From: Seiridium cupressi
Lineage: Eukaryota > Ascomycota > Sordariomycetes > Amphisphaeriales > Sporocadaceae
Reading direction: 5' to 3'
DNA: 64,000 nucleotides
NCBI GenBank assembly: GCA_036674765.1
Contig: JARVKI010000003.1
Span: forward strand, 558,001 to 622,000
The position numbers were made by a program, and so were the translations under genes. The notes beneath the pieces were generated by a model, which saw only the letters and a list, made by a program, of their open reading frames with translations, was not told the origin of the DNA and did not search any database. The stretch's first letter is position 1, and every line of letters starts with the position of its first letter. Of this stretch, positions 37,414-48,432 are shown in pieces.

Positions 37414-40400
37414 TTTGACTGAATGCGATGCGGTTCGACTATAAGACGACTACCGGCTGACGGGGTGCGAGGACTGGGGCTGCGGGTCGGGCGATTTTGA
37501 TCTTTCAAACTGTTGTCTACAGGAGCAGGAAAAGGTTAGCGGACGGCGCCTCGGGTGAACGAAAAGGCTCTTGTCCAGAAGGAGTGAATCGATGGAAAGT
37601 GTGATTGAATAGTGGGCCCCGAACACGATGCGCGATGCAGCTCTGCTCGGCGCTGCCCTCTTGCACGGGTGTAATTGACGAGACCGGAGAATATGATGCT
37701 CGCAGAATTTGCCCGGTAGAGTTTCGAGGCCGAGAGGGGAAGTGTGGCCATCAGCGGCTCAGGATGGCTGGCTCACAGAGTGTGGAGGAGACGGGATGTT
37801 TGGTATTGGCAGGTGAAATAAGGTTCTTGGGGGGCGGAGGGATCTGAACTTACCGACTGGACGAAAGCAACAGTACGATGAATCAAGTCAAGAGAAGGTC
37901 GTGATAGGTGTCACGGTTGATGGGGTGCGCAGTGAATGCACGGATGGGCCGACGATGAGAAAAGAAAAAGGAAAAAAAGCTGGTTCCGATTGTTGATTGG
38001 AAATTGTGACAGGACGCCAGTCTCCTGAAGTGGAAAGGGAGGAAGAAGAACGACGCGGGAGATGGTGGCCGGCGGAGAGACTTGGATGGCACTGGGCGGC
38101 CCTGGCCTATTGGAGGGGCCTGTAAATACCTTGTACCTAGGCTGCCTTTAGCGCAGCAGCGCTGTGGCAGCAAAGGAAAAAAAAAAGGGTGCACAAGCCG
38201 ACCGGGGGGCGGGTCTGGCTGCTGGGTCCTTGCGCTTGTCTGGCTTGACCTGACTTTGACCTGGAGCCAGAGGGGAGCCAGAGGGGATCCAGAGGGGCGC
38301 CAGAGCACCAATTGGTGAATCAGGGTGCAGCATCAGCTCGCAGCAGCCGGGGGCAATTCATTACACCCAGCTGGCGCCAGACCGCAAGGGGCAAAGCACC
38401 TGCATCTTGCACACAAGTTCCCGAATTGCTTTCATTAGCGAGCGAGGCAAGCCTGCCTTTAGCGACGCATCGTGAGCATTACGGTGGAGGCCGTTGCTAT
38501 GAAGACCCAGTGTTGGGTAATGAGCATCTTGTGATGGCTTCAGACGGTGCTTCACTCGTCGCGAGCTAGAAGCACGCTTCTTCTGCCCTGGACATGCCGC
38601 AGGCCCGTCGCCTCGCGACGCCTGCACTTCCCCTATCCCAGAGCGCACTATTCGTCATTTAGCTTCCGGCTAACTGAGAAAGTAATAACGCGATCAGCAC
38701 GTCAAAAATGGACGGTGCGTCAACTTGTCACATCTCGATACGCATTCTTGGGGACCGCACTCTATTTGCTCTTGCTTTCGCCGGAAATAAGGTTTCTAGT
38801 CTAGACATGCAGTGCTTGGCCGTCTCGATCTGATCCTTTGGCCCAGTGTGCATTGTCGGGGGGGCCAGCAACTCACTCCAACATGGCCATCTGATGGTTT
38901 CCAGTCTGATTGCGTCGCCTGTTGATGCGGCAGTGCTGTATCGGGCTACACATGCCCACCACCATTTCAGTACAGGGAGGCATGATACGCGCAATGTGTA
39001 CATGACATGTACATGTAGCGTCAGGGTGACCCAGGCAGCCGATCAGGTACAATACAGTGACGGCCACACTGTACTCCATAGCTCATCTCGCAAAGGAGCC
39101 CAGATCCGTCTTCTATTGATTGATTTTGCCCTCCAACCTTCTAAGAGCACGGCCATTAACAGGCATGTCCACCATCGCCTCTCTACCGTCCCAAACGAAG
39201 CCCATGAACATACACACCCAACCCCATCAAACATTTCTTGCATTCTTACATATATACAAGTACGCGGGCTTGCCGACCCACTGACTGCATGTCGTGTGGC
39301 CCAGCTGCAGGCACGTTGCAGCAAATCCCCATTTTGTTCGAGATCGTACGAAACGTAAGCCGGAGTGCCCAGCTCTGGGTGTGCTCGGACCTTGCGGGAT
39401 TCCCAGTGCGAGCTGGGGTCTAAATATGGCACCTGGACTATCCACGCCATCCTTCATGCAGCACAATGCGAGGAACCGGGCATATCCTCCAGCAGCCCAC
39501 CGGCAGTATCAATGGCTGATTCGATGCAAAAAAGCAGTTTTCGTCCGACGGTTTGAGACATCACCGGCAGCTATTTGAACATTACCATCTCCAACATCAC
39601 ACAGAACCCGACAGTCTGGTGGTCAGCAAGCCTCCGGTTCTCCTTTTAGATCCTCCTCGCCGCAAGACAATAGCCTCCAAACGACATCCAGGCGCCCGTC
39701 AATCAGTCTGCCTTCCCCATACACTCCACACAAAGTCTGTGTGTGCAACCTGGGAAATGCGCCGACGATCGACAGTGAATGTAACAACGAAAATAAGCAA
39801 GCAATTCGAGGACACAAAACCCCAGCGAGGTTTGCAGTGGCAGTACTGAGTGCTCCCAGCGCCCGGCATATCCAGCAGTCAACAGCCCAGCTAAGCGATT
39901 GCTGCTTACTGTTTGTGACGCGAGAGCCCCAATAAAAGTTTGGTCGAAGTCGATATCCTGTATCTATCCCAGGCAAAACGTTCTAAACACACAGTCTGAT
40001 TTGTTCCATCCCTCACGATTATTTCACAGTATGTATCAACCATCACTGGTAGGCTAGAATCGGCCTTGCCTGGCCATGGGAGCCCTTGCGTCGAGAACAG
40101 CCATGTCTCCGACAGAGTCCTGAGCTTTTCTAATTGCCAATCCGACCACAAGCAACCTCAAACACAGTAGATCAAAGGTACAAAGAGCATCCGGTCAAAC
40201 AGCAAGAATCAACCCACCGCAGAAAACCTGTCAGCTGTCTTTCGACGGGCGAGTTGTTCCAAAGTCGAGGAAATAGCCCATCATCCCAACTTCTGAAACA
40301 TCTTCAAGATTACCCGGATTGATTCGATATGCAAACCCGGCTTTCCGACTCCACACGAGGTAGTGAAAATGTATACCCACTTTTCAAGATCTGCATCAGA

Positions 40401-41982
40401 TGAAGCAGACAATACTCCGTACCCCTGGCGCCATTCCTAAACCGACGGCAAATGCACAGGAACTGCTAGTCGTCTCCTCCAATAAGCTGCTGGCCTGGAG
40501 AAAGTATTTTAGCATCCATCCCTCTGATCAATAATTTCCCCATTATTGATACCGTTACCCCGGCGAATACAGGATTCTGTCGAGGGTACTGAAACGACTT
40601 CTCCAAACGATCGGCCTCTACGAAAGTCTTCTAGAAGCACTTCCGGCAGCGCCATGGATCATTACTGATGACTTGCCCGAACATGTTGACTTCGTCATCT
40701 CAACATGCTTGGTGTTCTTGTGAAAACCAACGCCAGTCAAGCACCTGGCATTTGAAGCTATCCCTAGCTAGCCTGGGAACTCATAAGCACCAGTGAGCTA
40801 GCGGCTGATCGGCTGCTGAGGGTTGGACAACGTTCAAAGCCCAAGAGGACGATGGCCCGCCTGCCACATGGCAAATCTGCATCCGTCTCTTCTTCATGTC
40901 AGGACCGATAGGTCCAAGCCGGATCGAGATACATTCATCTCCCAAGGGAGTTGCATGACAATCCAATCTACAGGAACGGCTAGAGAATGCCAAGACTTTT
41001 CCCGCATAGTAGTAGCATCGAAGGTCGGTGTACTTTGGCAGCTTTGGTGCTTTATTATCTCAAATTTCTGCCTATAGCCAATGTCTGTTGCCTTGCTTAT
41101 ACAGTTTTGCAAGAGCCTTACCGATGCTCGAGTTCAATTATACAGTATGCCACTCGGTATCTGGAGTTGAAGTGAACAGGCATACGACTTTGTCCTCTAG
41201 AAAATCATAACTCGGGATAGCCGTAGAGACTAGTTACGGTAGGTATCCTCTTATTCTACATAAGGCGGGCGGGCAATTAGCATGACAGCGCTTGGATGCT
41301 CTGAAAGATTTCGATAGTAGCCCCCCTTCCTCTATATAGGGTTCCAGAACCGAGAGTCTCTTTCTCTCCGTAACTCTAGTGTACAGAACGGCGAGGCCCT
41401 CGACGTGTTAATCAATCTACGATGGTCTCATGTAGGGCTTTCCCAGCACTGTTAAGTACCAGTATGCGCCGTTCAGCGCGCCGGAATCCCACCTTGCATG
41501 ACTCGGATTCTTCCAGAAAAAGGCAGATATGTAGATAGGCATGTCAGCTACCGGGGCTTCTGGCAGAGCCACGTGGGTTTAATTATGTAGCTTGCCTAAA
41601 TTTCAAATACCTTCTGCAACCATAATGGAAGAGTACCTTTGGAGCCCGCAAAGCAGCGGAATGCTGTCGTCTCATTTTGCTCAGACCAAGGAAGATTCAT
41701 ACGACCTAACTGGGTCGGGCTAGCCGCAGATCTACGTTTTCAAAATCTTGAGTCTCGTTCAGCTGGCTTGTTCTAGAAAAGCAGGGCCCAGACCATCGTA
41801 GCTCCCGAGCTCATACGCGTTGGCGGCCTGCGGAATCCTGTTCAAGTATCCCGCATGGCGACAATTCCCATTATTCGTGATTCCGCGGTAGTTCGTGCCC
41901 ACTGGTCTTGCGTCTCAATCATTACCACGTCAGCTCGGTTCGACTTCTTGTCAGTCACCTGCAGCCTCAGCGGATTATCACA
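37414..41982. other. 4.6-kb gene-free stretch
   Basis: Largest empty stretch of the window, upstream of both the G-alpha gene and the Smr-domain gene. The first kilobase probably holds a long G-alpha leader and promoter. No frame has a recognisable domain, and no tRNA or transposon terminal repeats were seen. The composition is not strikingly AT-rich, so it does not look like a heavily RIP-mutated relic. A long promoter, an unseen short multi-exon gene or a non-coding transcript all remain possible. Confidence 0.45.
38264..38307. repeat. 11-bp tandem repeat, four units
   Basis: Four consecutive units close to GAGCCAGAGGG (two perfect, the third GATCCAGAGGG, the fourth GCGCCAGAGCA). It lies about 850 nt upstream of the G-alpha start codon, so it may be within its promoter. 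The period is about one helical turn, which would place repeated sites on one DNA face. Confidence 0.75.
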
Positions 41983-43258
41983 ATGTCGCAGGCTATTCCA
42001 CTGACGCGCCTAGGCGGTAAAGGTACGCGCTGCCAACGCGCTTCCCCCTCCAATTCCCCCGTATCAGATGGGATGGGGAAAATAGCCCCTGACTCCCAAA
42101 CTGTGCCCGCCCAAGCGCATCATGCTCCACCCATATCGTAGCTGCTCATGATGCATGTGTTGGTGGTGTCAGCCATGCTGGATGACTTACACAATGTGGT
42201 ACTATTTAATGATATACTTCGACTGATTCCAATTGGCTGTCTATAGCCTTCAACCACAGTGCCAATAATGACGCCGAGGCTGAATACGACCGGCTGCGCG
42301 ACCTTGCGCGCGAGGAGGCCAAGAAGCGCGGTGCGTGCTTCGAGCGGGTATGTTATCACGGTCCGAAAGCCACGAGGATTCTTGGGGTTTACTATTCGCC
42401 ACGCTAGAAGCCCGTGAGACTTTCACTTTAGAAACATCAAGCTAACATGTCGCAACTAGTCCCACCAAGCCTATGAACGCGGAGATGGTGCCGAGGCGAA
42501 AGAGCTGAGCAATGAGGGCAAGCAACACGCGGCCAAGATGGACGAGTACAACAAGCAGGCCTCGGACTACATCTTCCGGGAGAACAACGCGCCCGGCCGC
42601 GTCGCCGATGACACCATCGACTTGCACGGCCAGTTCGTCGAGGAGGCTGAGGACATGTAAGCAACCTTCAGAGTTATTTCATGCCCCGTATAGCGTGTTT
42701 TGGGAGTTTACCGGCTCCTGATTCAGCGTTCCTGTTCTCGAAACATGGTCTACAACTCCCGACAGCTCGTCAAGTAGGTTAGAAGAAGCAAAGACTGACT
42801 CCAGATGTTGTAGTCTGGAACAACGCATCCGCTATGCTCAGCAGCAAGGCCAGACACACCTGCATGTCATTGTGGGCAAGGGCAACCACTCGGCCAACCA
42901 CGTCCAAAAGATCAAGCCGAGAGTGGAACAGGTGTGCCAGGAGCTGGGACTGCAGTACTCGACCGAGGAGAATGCCGGGCGGATGTATGTCAATCTCCAG
43001 GGTGGAAGCGCCACGCCGCCGCCGTTGACCGCACAGCCGCCCGCGCAACACGGCGGTTATTCGCATGGTGGTGGGCAACAGCAGCATCATGGAGGTCAAC
43101 AACACCATGGTGGACAGAGCCAGTACCCTGGCGGCCAGCAGCAGCAACAGCAACAACAGCAACAGCAGCAGCAACAACAACAGGATGGTGATATGGCCGA
43201 GAAGATCGTTACTACGTTGCTTAAGAAGCTAGAGAAGGCTTGCTGTGTAATGATGTAG
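41983..43258 (+). CDS. Smr-domain protein with DUF1771, polyQ and CaaX-like end
   Basis: Predicted RNA- or DNA-acting Smr (small MutS-related) domain protein. Four exons: 41983-42022, 42247-42347, 42460-42656 and 42814-43258, giving 260 residues. DUF1771 comes first (NDAEAEYDRLRDLAREEAKK, SHQAYERGDGAEAKELSNEG), then Smr with DTIDLHGQFVEEAE and LHVIVGKGNHS, the DLHG and GKG motifs of the nuclease-like fold. A Gly/His/Gln tail contains 16 Gln in a row and the protein ends KACCVMM, a CaaX-type prenylation box (CVMM). Exon 1 codes MSQAIPLTRLGGK; its donor could be GTAAAG or GTACGC (both phase 1), and the second was chosen. Intron 3 is an introner-like copy, listed separately. Confidence 0.88.
42657..42813 (+). 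repeat. Introner-like intron A (Smr intron 3)
   Basis: 157-nt intron, phase 2, splitting the Ile codon of the EEAEDILEQR block of the Smr domain. Its first 31 nt match sugar-porter intron 5 at 28 of 31 positions, all three differences being C/T. The similarity continues through a GCGTTCCTG block and an AACATGGTCT block to the end (TGTTGTAG), and the total lengths are 157 and 156 nt. The host genes are unrelated and 10 kb apart. Confidence 0.85.
43136..43183 (+). repeat. CAG/CAA repeat coding Gln16
   Basis: Sixteen glutamine codons in a row within the last exon of the Smr-domain gene, a mix of CAG and CAA, so not a pure triplet repeat. Length variation between strains would be expected. Confidence 0.9.
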
Positions 43259-43935
43259 AGAGAGCATCGCGTGTGAATAAAGCGGATGGCTTTTTTGGAT
43301 ACCAATTTGGAAAATACTTGGGCATAACTCGGAAGCTCATGTTTTCATGGATATACAGCTGCAATTGCATAATAGATCATTCCTAGATGATAATAGCAAG
43401 AGCCAATGGGCAAGGAGCACGAACCAGATGTCTTGTTTGGACATTGGGGCTATCGGGAATCATAATTCAGTACAGCATTTGCTTTTGACCTAGAGTGAAA
43501 CCAACGCCTATTAACAACACCGATGTGCCTATCCAGTTCCTAAACTGCGATTATAATGCCAATGAAGCAATGTCATCCCGTATAGGGACAAGACACATGA
43601 ACGACGTATTTTCACATTCGGCTCCTTCAAGTCTTCCGTGGTTTACCAATGTTGCCCGTCGTTCTCGATACATGCTCCTTGAATCGTGTAAGTGACAAAA
43701 TCATGGAATGATCATCCGAAATTGATATTCACCAGGGTACCTTGCCCGACCGCGCCTTTTGTTATCAATACCAGCGCTCTCCTAAGCAGCGTCGGGCTCT
43801 TCCACTAGTTTCCGGCGTCAGCTTGAATGGACTAGAATTTGAGTGGTGAGGACCACTCGTGGCTTCAAACGACGGAAAACACTCCGTCAAGACGGTAGGC
43901 ACACTTATGCATACGCTGGAGAAATAGAACAGGCT
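43259..43935. other. convergent spacer
   Basis: 677 nt between the 3' ends of the Smr gene (+) and the DUF3716 gene (-). No gene. The left end of the DUF3716 transcript may extend into it (see that entry). Confidence 0.45.
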
Positions 43936-45066
43936 TTACTTACTAATGGCTTCCGGTGGCGGCGGGTGTCCCTGAGCTTGTGCTTGAACTTGGGCATGCT
44001 CATGCACTTGTTCTTCATGAACAGTCTCTTCGTAGGCAACAATTTGGAAAGCCAGCTGCTTGGCAGCCGCCTCAATCATCAGCATATGACGGGTTCTCTT
44101 GTCAGCGGCTCTGATGTCAGCCATAGCACGCTCGATGGTGTACTTGACAACGGGATCCGCAGAAGCAGGTCCGGAGACGTAGTTAAAGCCACCCAGAGCC
44201 GCAGTGGGTATCGCCAAGTTGTTGAATGAACCATCGCCCATGACGGCTCCGGGATGAGCGGCGGGATTGCGGGTCTCTGCAAGCTCAAGCATCAGCCAGC
44301 TGTCGAAAGGCCGTGTGGTTTGGGTGGTTTCCTTACCGTGGAACGAGCATCGAGCACCGGACGCGTTGAACCAACAATTGGCACAGCTACCACACATCTG
44401 ACCATCCACAATGACACAGGTCGTCCACGGTCCATGGCCCTTGTGGCAATTCTTGCAAGGGACCGGTGCGGACTCGCCAGCAATATGAGCAAACAGAGCT
44501 TCGACATTGCTCCGTCGCTGCAAGTTCAATTGCTGCTCGGGCCGGCGCTGTTGCGCCAGGCGCATTCCGGGCTCGCGTGCCAGCCTCTTGGCCAACGCGC
44601 TCTCCACGATGACATTCTGGTAGCCCGACTGCATGGCCAGGCCCTCGGTGGTGTGGCCAACGTCCTCTGGCCCCTCATGCTGGCCCATTTGGTCGAAATC
44701 GGGGTGTTCATGCGGGTTGACGCCCATGGGGTTCGCGCCGCTGCTCGCTAGGATGCTGGCGGCTGTGCTCAAGTCCATCTGCTGCTGCTGAGCAGCAGTG
44801 TGCTGGGCAGCGGCGGCAGCGGCGGCCGCAGCAGCCTCGGGGTCGAAATCATTGTGGTGGTCGTGATGCTGCTGCTGGTCGAGCTCGTCCGGACCCCCGC
44901 CCAGGTCGTGGTCATGGTGGGCCTCGAGGTCGGGGTCTTGATTGGGGACGGTGTCCTGGAGGCCGACGCGACGCGCACCGGGACGGCGAGGCGTGGCGGC
45001 AGGTTTGGTCACCTTGGACGGTCGACCTCGCGGGGGTTGAATGATGCCTCCTCTGGCGGCCGACAT
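43936..45066 (-). CDS. DUF3716 protein with AT-hook-like start
   Basis: Fungal-specific protein with a Cys-rich DUF3716 module: CKNCHKGHGPWTTCV, then MCGSCANCWFN and RCSFHG, likely a zinc-binding fold, near residues 200-245. The N-terminus holds PPRGRPSKVTKP, close to an AT-hook, suggesting a chromatin role. Asp/His-rich, Ala10 and Gln-rich stretches follow. The frame is open for 376 residues, but a good 60-nt intron sits inside it (44336-44277, GTAAGG donor, CTGAT branch, GCAG acceptor); splicing would give 356 residues with CSFHETRNPAAHPG. The stop codon lies within GTAAGTAAAG, itself a strong donor, so the last exon may lie further on; one possible acceptor adds only a few residues. Confidence 0.8.
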   Translation of the reverse strand: MSAARGGIIQPPRGRPSKVTKPAATPRRPGARRVGLQDTVPNQDPDLEAHHDHDLGGGPDELDQQQHHDHHNDFDPEAAAAAAAAAAQHTAAQQQQMDLSTAASILASSGANPMGVNPHEHPDFDQMGQHEGPEDVGHTTEGLAMQSGYQNVIVESALAKRLAREPGMRLAQQRRPEQQLNLQRRSNVEALFAHIAGESAPVPCKNCHKGHGPWTTCVIVDGQMCGSCANCWFNASGARCSFHGKETTQTTRPFDSWLMLELAETRNPAAHPGAVMGDGSFNNLAIPTAALGGFNYVSGPASADPVVKYTIERAMADIRAADKRTRHMLMIEAAAKQLAFQIVAYEETVHEEQVHEHAQVQAQAQGHPPPPEAISK

Positions 45067-46090
45067 GGCGATGATGTTGTCGTCGGCTGTCTGGCAGTTG
45101 GATGGGAAGGCGCTGGAACTGATGCGAAAATCAGCTGTCGGCAGCTGCAGCGGTGACAGTTGTGCGAGGTTTGGTAGAGTTTTCCTCTGCTCGGTTTAGA
45201 GCCGGGAGCAGGAGCTGTGCTGAGCCCTGGATTACTTAAGGCACGCTAAGGCATGGGCCAGGGGACCACCGTGGTCTCTTTGACCCACCCCAACCCCCCG
45301 GGACCCCCACAGTTGTTGGGTTGAGCCAGACCAGGAGCGACTTGAAGCCACGTGAATTTGAGTTCAAGATCTAGATCAAATATAGCAAGAAATCTTCGTT
45401 TTCTCTCGACATGACATCTTCCCTTCCTTAGTATTGCGTCTATCAAGTCACATGCGATTATGTCGCCTTCGTAGTCTCCCTGGAAACAGTGACAAGTGCT
45501 TGTTGAAGGACTAATGAAGCCACTCCTCATGTGCCGAGTGGTCTGCTCATTCACGGAACTTTCTATATTGTGATCTAGTCATGGGAGAAAAGAAACACCA
45601 CGACCACTTGCAAGAAGATATCTATCTAAATGCGTGATTGCCTCCACTAACCCCCTCATGCTCACTCTAGCCTCCTTCTTTCCTTTTTTCCCCTTCTTTC
45701 TTCTTCTCTTTCATGTTTGACTGCAACACTGAGTCTAAGTCAGTAACCTACATAGTTAACAATCAAAACCAGCATTGCATTTTCACTACCCACTTTCTTC
45801 TTCTTCTCCCTATCACAATGGGAGGCAATCTTTTCGAGAGATCTCCTTAGCATGTTCAGCTAGTCGTTGGTTTGTACTATTTGAAAGCTTGAATAGGCGA
45901 GGTGTACCCCTAGATATCACATTAGACTCGTCTTAAATTACAAAAACCATAATAACAACGTTTAGGATCTATCTTTTTAAGTTTTCCGCCCAAATCTGTC
46001 ATTTTAATGCTTGATAGCATCGCTATCTACTGGGAGATTATCTCCGTAGAGTCCAACAACTGATTGACCAGCATAGCCAAGGTGACCACG
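45067..46090. other. gene-free stretch
   Basis: About 1 kb holding the DUF3716 promoter and the chitinase 3' flank. A marked pyrimidine-rich (CTT-rich) tract runs at about 45.66-45.81 kb. No gene. Confidence 0.5.
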
Positions 46091-47158
46091 TCATGTTGGC
46101 CTTGGCATGGCGTGCAGTGCTCGATATCCGGTGCGAACCAAGCTATCTGGTCCTTTGACGTCGCCCACTCCAGTCCAGTAAAATAGTCCGCCGAGTCCGA
46201 TCTGCCGCACATACTCTGCCTTTCTCTGGACAGTTGCGGGAATGTCAAAGCTGGCAAACCCTTTCCCTCCAGGCGATCTATCAACAAAGCTCGCCGCTCC
46301 GGAATGATGATCAACTGCCGCACATTGAATCCACTCGGGCGGCATCTCGTTATAATCCATCTCGTGCGCTTTCTGAAAAGGTTGACCGATTCCATATGCT
46401 CCTTCAAACGTCCTGGTATACACCGGAATTCCCAGGACAATTTTCCTGGCTGGAAATCCTCGTGACAGAATATAGTCGACGCCTTCATGGCAGGAGCTTC
46501 TCAGTTGGGGATAGATGTTCTCCAGTGGTCCGGGCGGTGGCAAGAGCTGGGCTTGGTGACCGCTGACGTCGGTCCAAGGACCATTAAAGTCGTATCCCAT
46601 TAGGTTTAAGTAGTCAAGTAGTTGGCCAGCTGCGGTAAGGTCGATATGCTTTAGACAATACTGTCCAACCGGGAGTGCAGTGCTGATCATAAACCATGGA
46701 GATGGAAGTGCCCTGCGCAGTTCGTAGAACATAGCCACATAATTCATACCATCGATTGGCGTTTCCGGATGCTCCCAATCGATGTCCACGCCATCCAACC
46801 CCCATTTTTCACAGAACTCCCGACAGCTCCTGGCAAAGGTAGAGCGCGTGGCCGGGTTGGCAGCCATTGCTGGGAATTCAGCGCTACCACCCCCACCGCC
46901 GATGGAGACCAGTGTCTTCAGCCCGGGGACTTGAGACTTGAGTTTGGCAAGTGCTGGGAGACACCCTTTTTCTCCATCTGTTGAGATGGTACAGTCGGCA
47001 TAATCATCTAGAAAACGCAGTGTGCCATCTTCGTTAACACGCACGAAGGCGTAGTAGACATGGGAGATAGCATCGAGTTGGAGAGATGACGGGGCATCGC
47101 CTTTGTATATGCGCCAGCAAGGATAATATACGCCGTTAACGAAACCGGAGTTTTCCAT
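46091..47158 (-). CDS. GH18 chitinase without signal peptide
   Basis: Glycoside hydrolase family 18 protein, expected to cut chitin or related N-acetylglucosamine polymers. Single exon, 355 residues, start MENSGFVNGVYYPCWRIYKG. The substrate-binding motif is LVSIGGGGGS (83-92) and the catalytic motif DGVDIDWEHP has D122, D125, D127 and the acid E129, all intact. Further family marks are YLNLMGYDFNGPW, IVLGIPVYTRTFEG and a C-terminal GLGGLFYWTGVGD. There is no N-terminal hydrophobic stretch, no chitin-binding module and no Ser/Thr linker, so an intracellular or non-classically secreted enzyme is likely, perhaps for wall turnover after lysis. It is close in form to other single-domain fungal chitinases. 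Confidence 0.93.
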   Translation of the reverse strand: MENSGFVNGVYYPCWRIYKGDAPSSLQLDAISHVYYAFVRVNEDGTLRFLDDYADCTISTDGEKGCLPALAKLKSQVPGLKTLVSIGGGGGSAEFPAMAANPATRSTFARSCREFCEKWGLDGVDIDWEHPETPIDGMNYVAMFYELRRALPSPWFMISTALPVGQYCLKHIDLTAAGQLLDYLNLMGYDFNGPWTDVSGHQAQLLPPPGPLENIYPQLRSSCHEGVDYILSRGFPARKIVLGIPVYTRTFEGAYGIGQPFQKAHEMDYNEMPPEWIQCAAVDHHSGAASFVDRSPGGKGFASFDIPATVQRKAEYVRQIGLGGLFYWTGVGDVKGPDSLVRTGYRALHAMPRPT

Positions 47159-48432
47159 AGTTGTGGCAGCGGTGAATTTGGAGCTGCCGAAGAGCAATTT
47201 GTGCTGAACTCGGGTCGTCTTATCGCAAGCTCAAGGTACAATATGACTTATAATACTGATCGGCCAAATTTTCAAGAGGATACTCAGAATCAGATTGCCT
47301 AGGTGATAGGAGAAAAACTATGATCTGGCGAAATGGTGTGACTCTAGGTGGAGTGAATGATTAGGAGCTGTCTGAGGGATGTGCTTTACGATTGAGTGTG
47401 CTTGAGGAAAGAAGTGATTCGACTGACAGCGAGTAGCATGGCAAACGGAAGGTGCCTCTCTACCAGCTTATTTCTTGTTGCGAATCCAAATCGTATTAAG
47501 TTTCGAGGGTTCCCGCCAAACACATTGACACAGCCACGGGCGGCGGCTTAGGTGCTCGTGGTCGGTGCCAGAAGACTGGACCTAGCGTGTTTCATGAGCA
47601 TATTGATACAGTGAGAGCGCTACTCCCACTGCGAAATTCAAACAGAACGCAGGGCATCGTTTCTCTAAGCAAGCACAGGTTTACTGCCATGAAGGCATAT
47701 GATGAAATGATTTCAGTGCATTACAAGTTCGCTGCGGCACTTCGTAGTTAGTAAGATGCACAGTTTCAAGAGAGGCAGCTTTAACTGTTTATGTATATGC
47801 ATGCTTGTATGTAGTACGCTAACTATTCGCAAGTGACTAGCACTAGGTTAGTGTTAACTATGCATGTAGGAAATGACTTGGTCTATTATCATACAGGCAT
47901 GCAGTTAGCAAGCAAAGTTTCCCCTTGGTTCTAATAGCGAGGTCGACATCCCGACCCTTGGTTACATGCAAAAGGGACCGAACACAAAACTTCATGCCAA
48001 CAAAGCCCATTCACTCTCCCGAATATCGCCATTGGTGGAATGACCGTGTTTGGTGCAGTCAAGCACACCGCGTCTGGATCCTTGGTCCGCGTAGTCTTTG
48101 TAGGATGATGAAATCGATCCCGACCTGCTGACTGCAACGATGATCATGTCGAATGTCTCGAGTGGCTCTCTGTTCCAACATTCATCACAAGGTGTGGGAT
48201 GAGAGGTATGGAAGACTGCTTGACTAAGGGATCAGCGAACATGCCATCGACACGACCTGAGTCGGCAAGTGACTAGGCCAGCTTCAAGCCAGGTGGGTTG
48301 CTCAGGACGCTCTGGCCTGGCTTGGAGCCCACACCCACGACGAGGACGCGGGCTCGGACTCGGGCTCGGGTTTGTGATGTATAGTTCAATGCAGAACTAA
48401 CTAAGGGAACTCCTTCGGCCACTGACTTTCGT
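47159..48432. other. gene-free stretch
   Basis: Chitinase promoter and spacer up to the dehydrogenase relic. It contains an inverted repeat (listed) and a short CTCGG-rich repeat at about 48.35-48.37 kb. No gene. Confidence 0.45.
48281..48328. repeat. 13-bp inverted repeat (hairpin)
   Basis: Left arm GCTTCAAGCCAGG (48281-48293) and right arm CCTGGCTTGGAGC (48316-48328) pair over all 13 positions with one G:T wobble, around a 22-nt loop. It could be an intrinsic hairpin, a protein site or a relic of a small element. It lies beside the decayed dehydrogenase gene. Confidence 0.7.
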
